Positions 63,312 through 64,000 of a DNA stretch of 64,000 bases are shown piece by piece. This DNA comes from Psettodes erumei. Lineage: Eukaryota > Chordata > Actinopteri > Pleuronectiformes > Psettodidae. The stretch lies in NCBI GenBank assembly GCA_016785225.1, contig JAFBJZ010000635.1:744001-808000 (forward strand), written 5' to 3'. The position numbers were made by a program, and so were the translations under genes. The stretch's first letter is position 1. Every line of letters starts with the position of its first letter. Below the pieces are notes generated by a model. That model saw nothing but the letters and a program-made list of their open reading frames with translations, did no database searches and had not been told where the DNA came from.

Positions 63312-63444
63312 CTGTAGATACAAAAGTAGGTGTTGTAAGTGTCAGTGTAAATCAAAGAAACATGTGCAGCACCATCCATAGCATGAAATTGTACAAGTGT
63401 TGATTAACAATAGATGGATACCTATGGATATCCTATGATCTTAA

Positions 63445-63489
<45 letters not shown>

Positions 63490-64000
63490 TGATACTGTAT
63501 GTGAGTTATTTTTTATCTGACCATGGCTCAGTATCAGTGACAGGGTCATAATGGGGCATCACTATCTCGCCAGTGCCCCCAGTGCTCTAAGTAATCCCTC
63601 ACACATACACCTGCAGGGGAGGAAATGAGGTCACAGAACCACATGTAAACAAACCAACACACATAAACCAAGCAAAAGTTAAGCAGCAGAAATAAAAATT
63701 GGTGATGGAAAAAAAGAGTGACTGGCTGGTTAAATACCAAAAAGCTTTAACATCTTATAGATACCACAGTGGTTGCATTATTTTCCCTCCATGAGTAGTA
63801 CAAAGAATGAGACAAATGTTCCAGTGAAAGCCTATTGTGTGTGAACAAAGAAAATGATAATAAAAGGATATTATTAGAACAGAAATGCAATGGCTGTCAG
63901 GGGGACAGACGAACTCAGACATAGACAAGATCTCGCTCCTTTCCATCACACGAAGATCAGAGAATGATTTAGGGAATAAAAGACAGAATTTGCACAGAGT
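63312..64000 (-). other. Intron, partial, right edge
   Basis: CA repeat at 63447-63487. A 64-codon open frame at 63546-63740 has no rod pattern, so the upstream exon is taken to lie outside the window. Confidence 0.65.
63447..63487. repeat. CA microsatellite
   Basis: Uninterrupted CA over 41 bases, intronic. Confidence 0.97.

Noticed and set aside
63546..63740. Possible further upstream exon
   Set aside because: The translation (VRDYLEHWGHWRDSD) lacks suitable splice borders with the phase-2 exon at 63188-63311 and does not look like a repeat.

Overview
The window lies almost entirely inside one very large vertebrate gene on the minus strand. It is syne1, which encodes nesprin-1 (enaptin), the giant spectrin-repeat protein of the nuclear envelope. 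I placed 92 consecutive coding exons, running in transcript order from 63311 down to 536. They carry about 18.2 kb of coding sequence, roughly 6,070 residues, or about two thirds of a full-length nesprin-1 of about 8,800 residues. The identification rests on long residue-by-residue agreement, in the same order, with human nesprin-1 as I remember it, from 52.8 kb down to 0.5 kb. Exons above 52.8 kb were placed by splice signals, reading frame and spectrin-like sequence. The short introns (mostly 80-700 bases), AT-rich intron sequence, many CA and CT microsatellites and lack of large interspersed repeats suggest a teleost fish with a fairly compact genome. The species, and whether this is the a or b copy of the gene, cannot be told.

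Neither end of the gene is present. The actin-binding calponin-homology domains and the promoter lie beyond 64000. The last rod repeats, the luminal tail and the KASH membrane anchor lie beyond position 1. What is here is rod: three-helix spectrin repeats, each spread over one to three exons. From right to left the layout is: an upstream rod with longer exons and a 655-base exon that has a one-base frame break (52.4-63.3 kb); a region with large introns (34.4-52.4 kb); a dense stretch with a 1,605-base exon (20.3-34.4 kb); a disordered, strongly conserved linker (15.1-18.6 kb); and a compact 3' block of small exons (0.5-15.1 kb).

No tRNA, rRNA, CRISPR array, transposon coding region or nested gene was found on either strand. 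Accessory features are microsatellites, one perfect 20-bp hairpin, a strong G-quadruplex motif and two CCAAT-bearing intronic blocks that could be internal promoters. I found no previously undescribed biological system. The points most worth checking are the frame break at 62259-62261, a probable GC-AG intron at 62839, the conserved linker, and the possible internal promoters.
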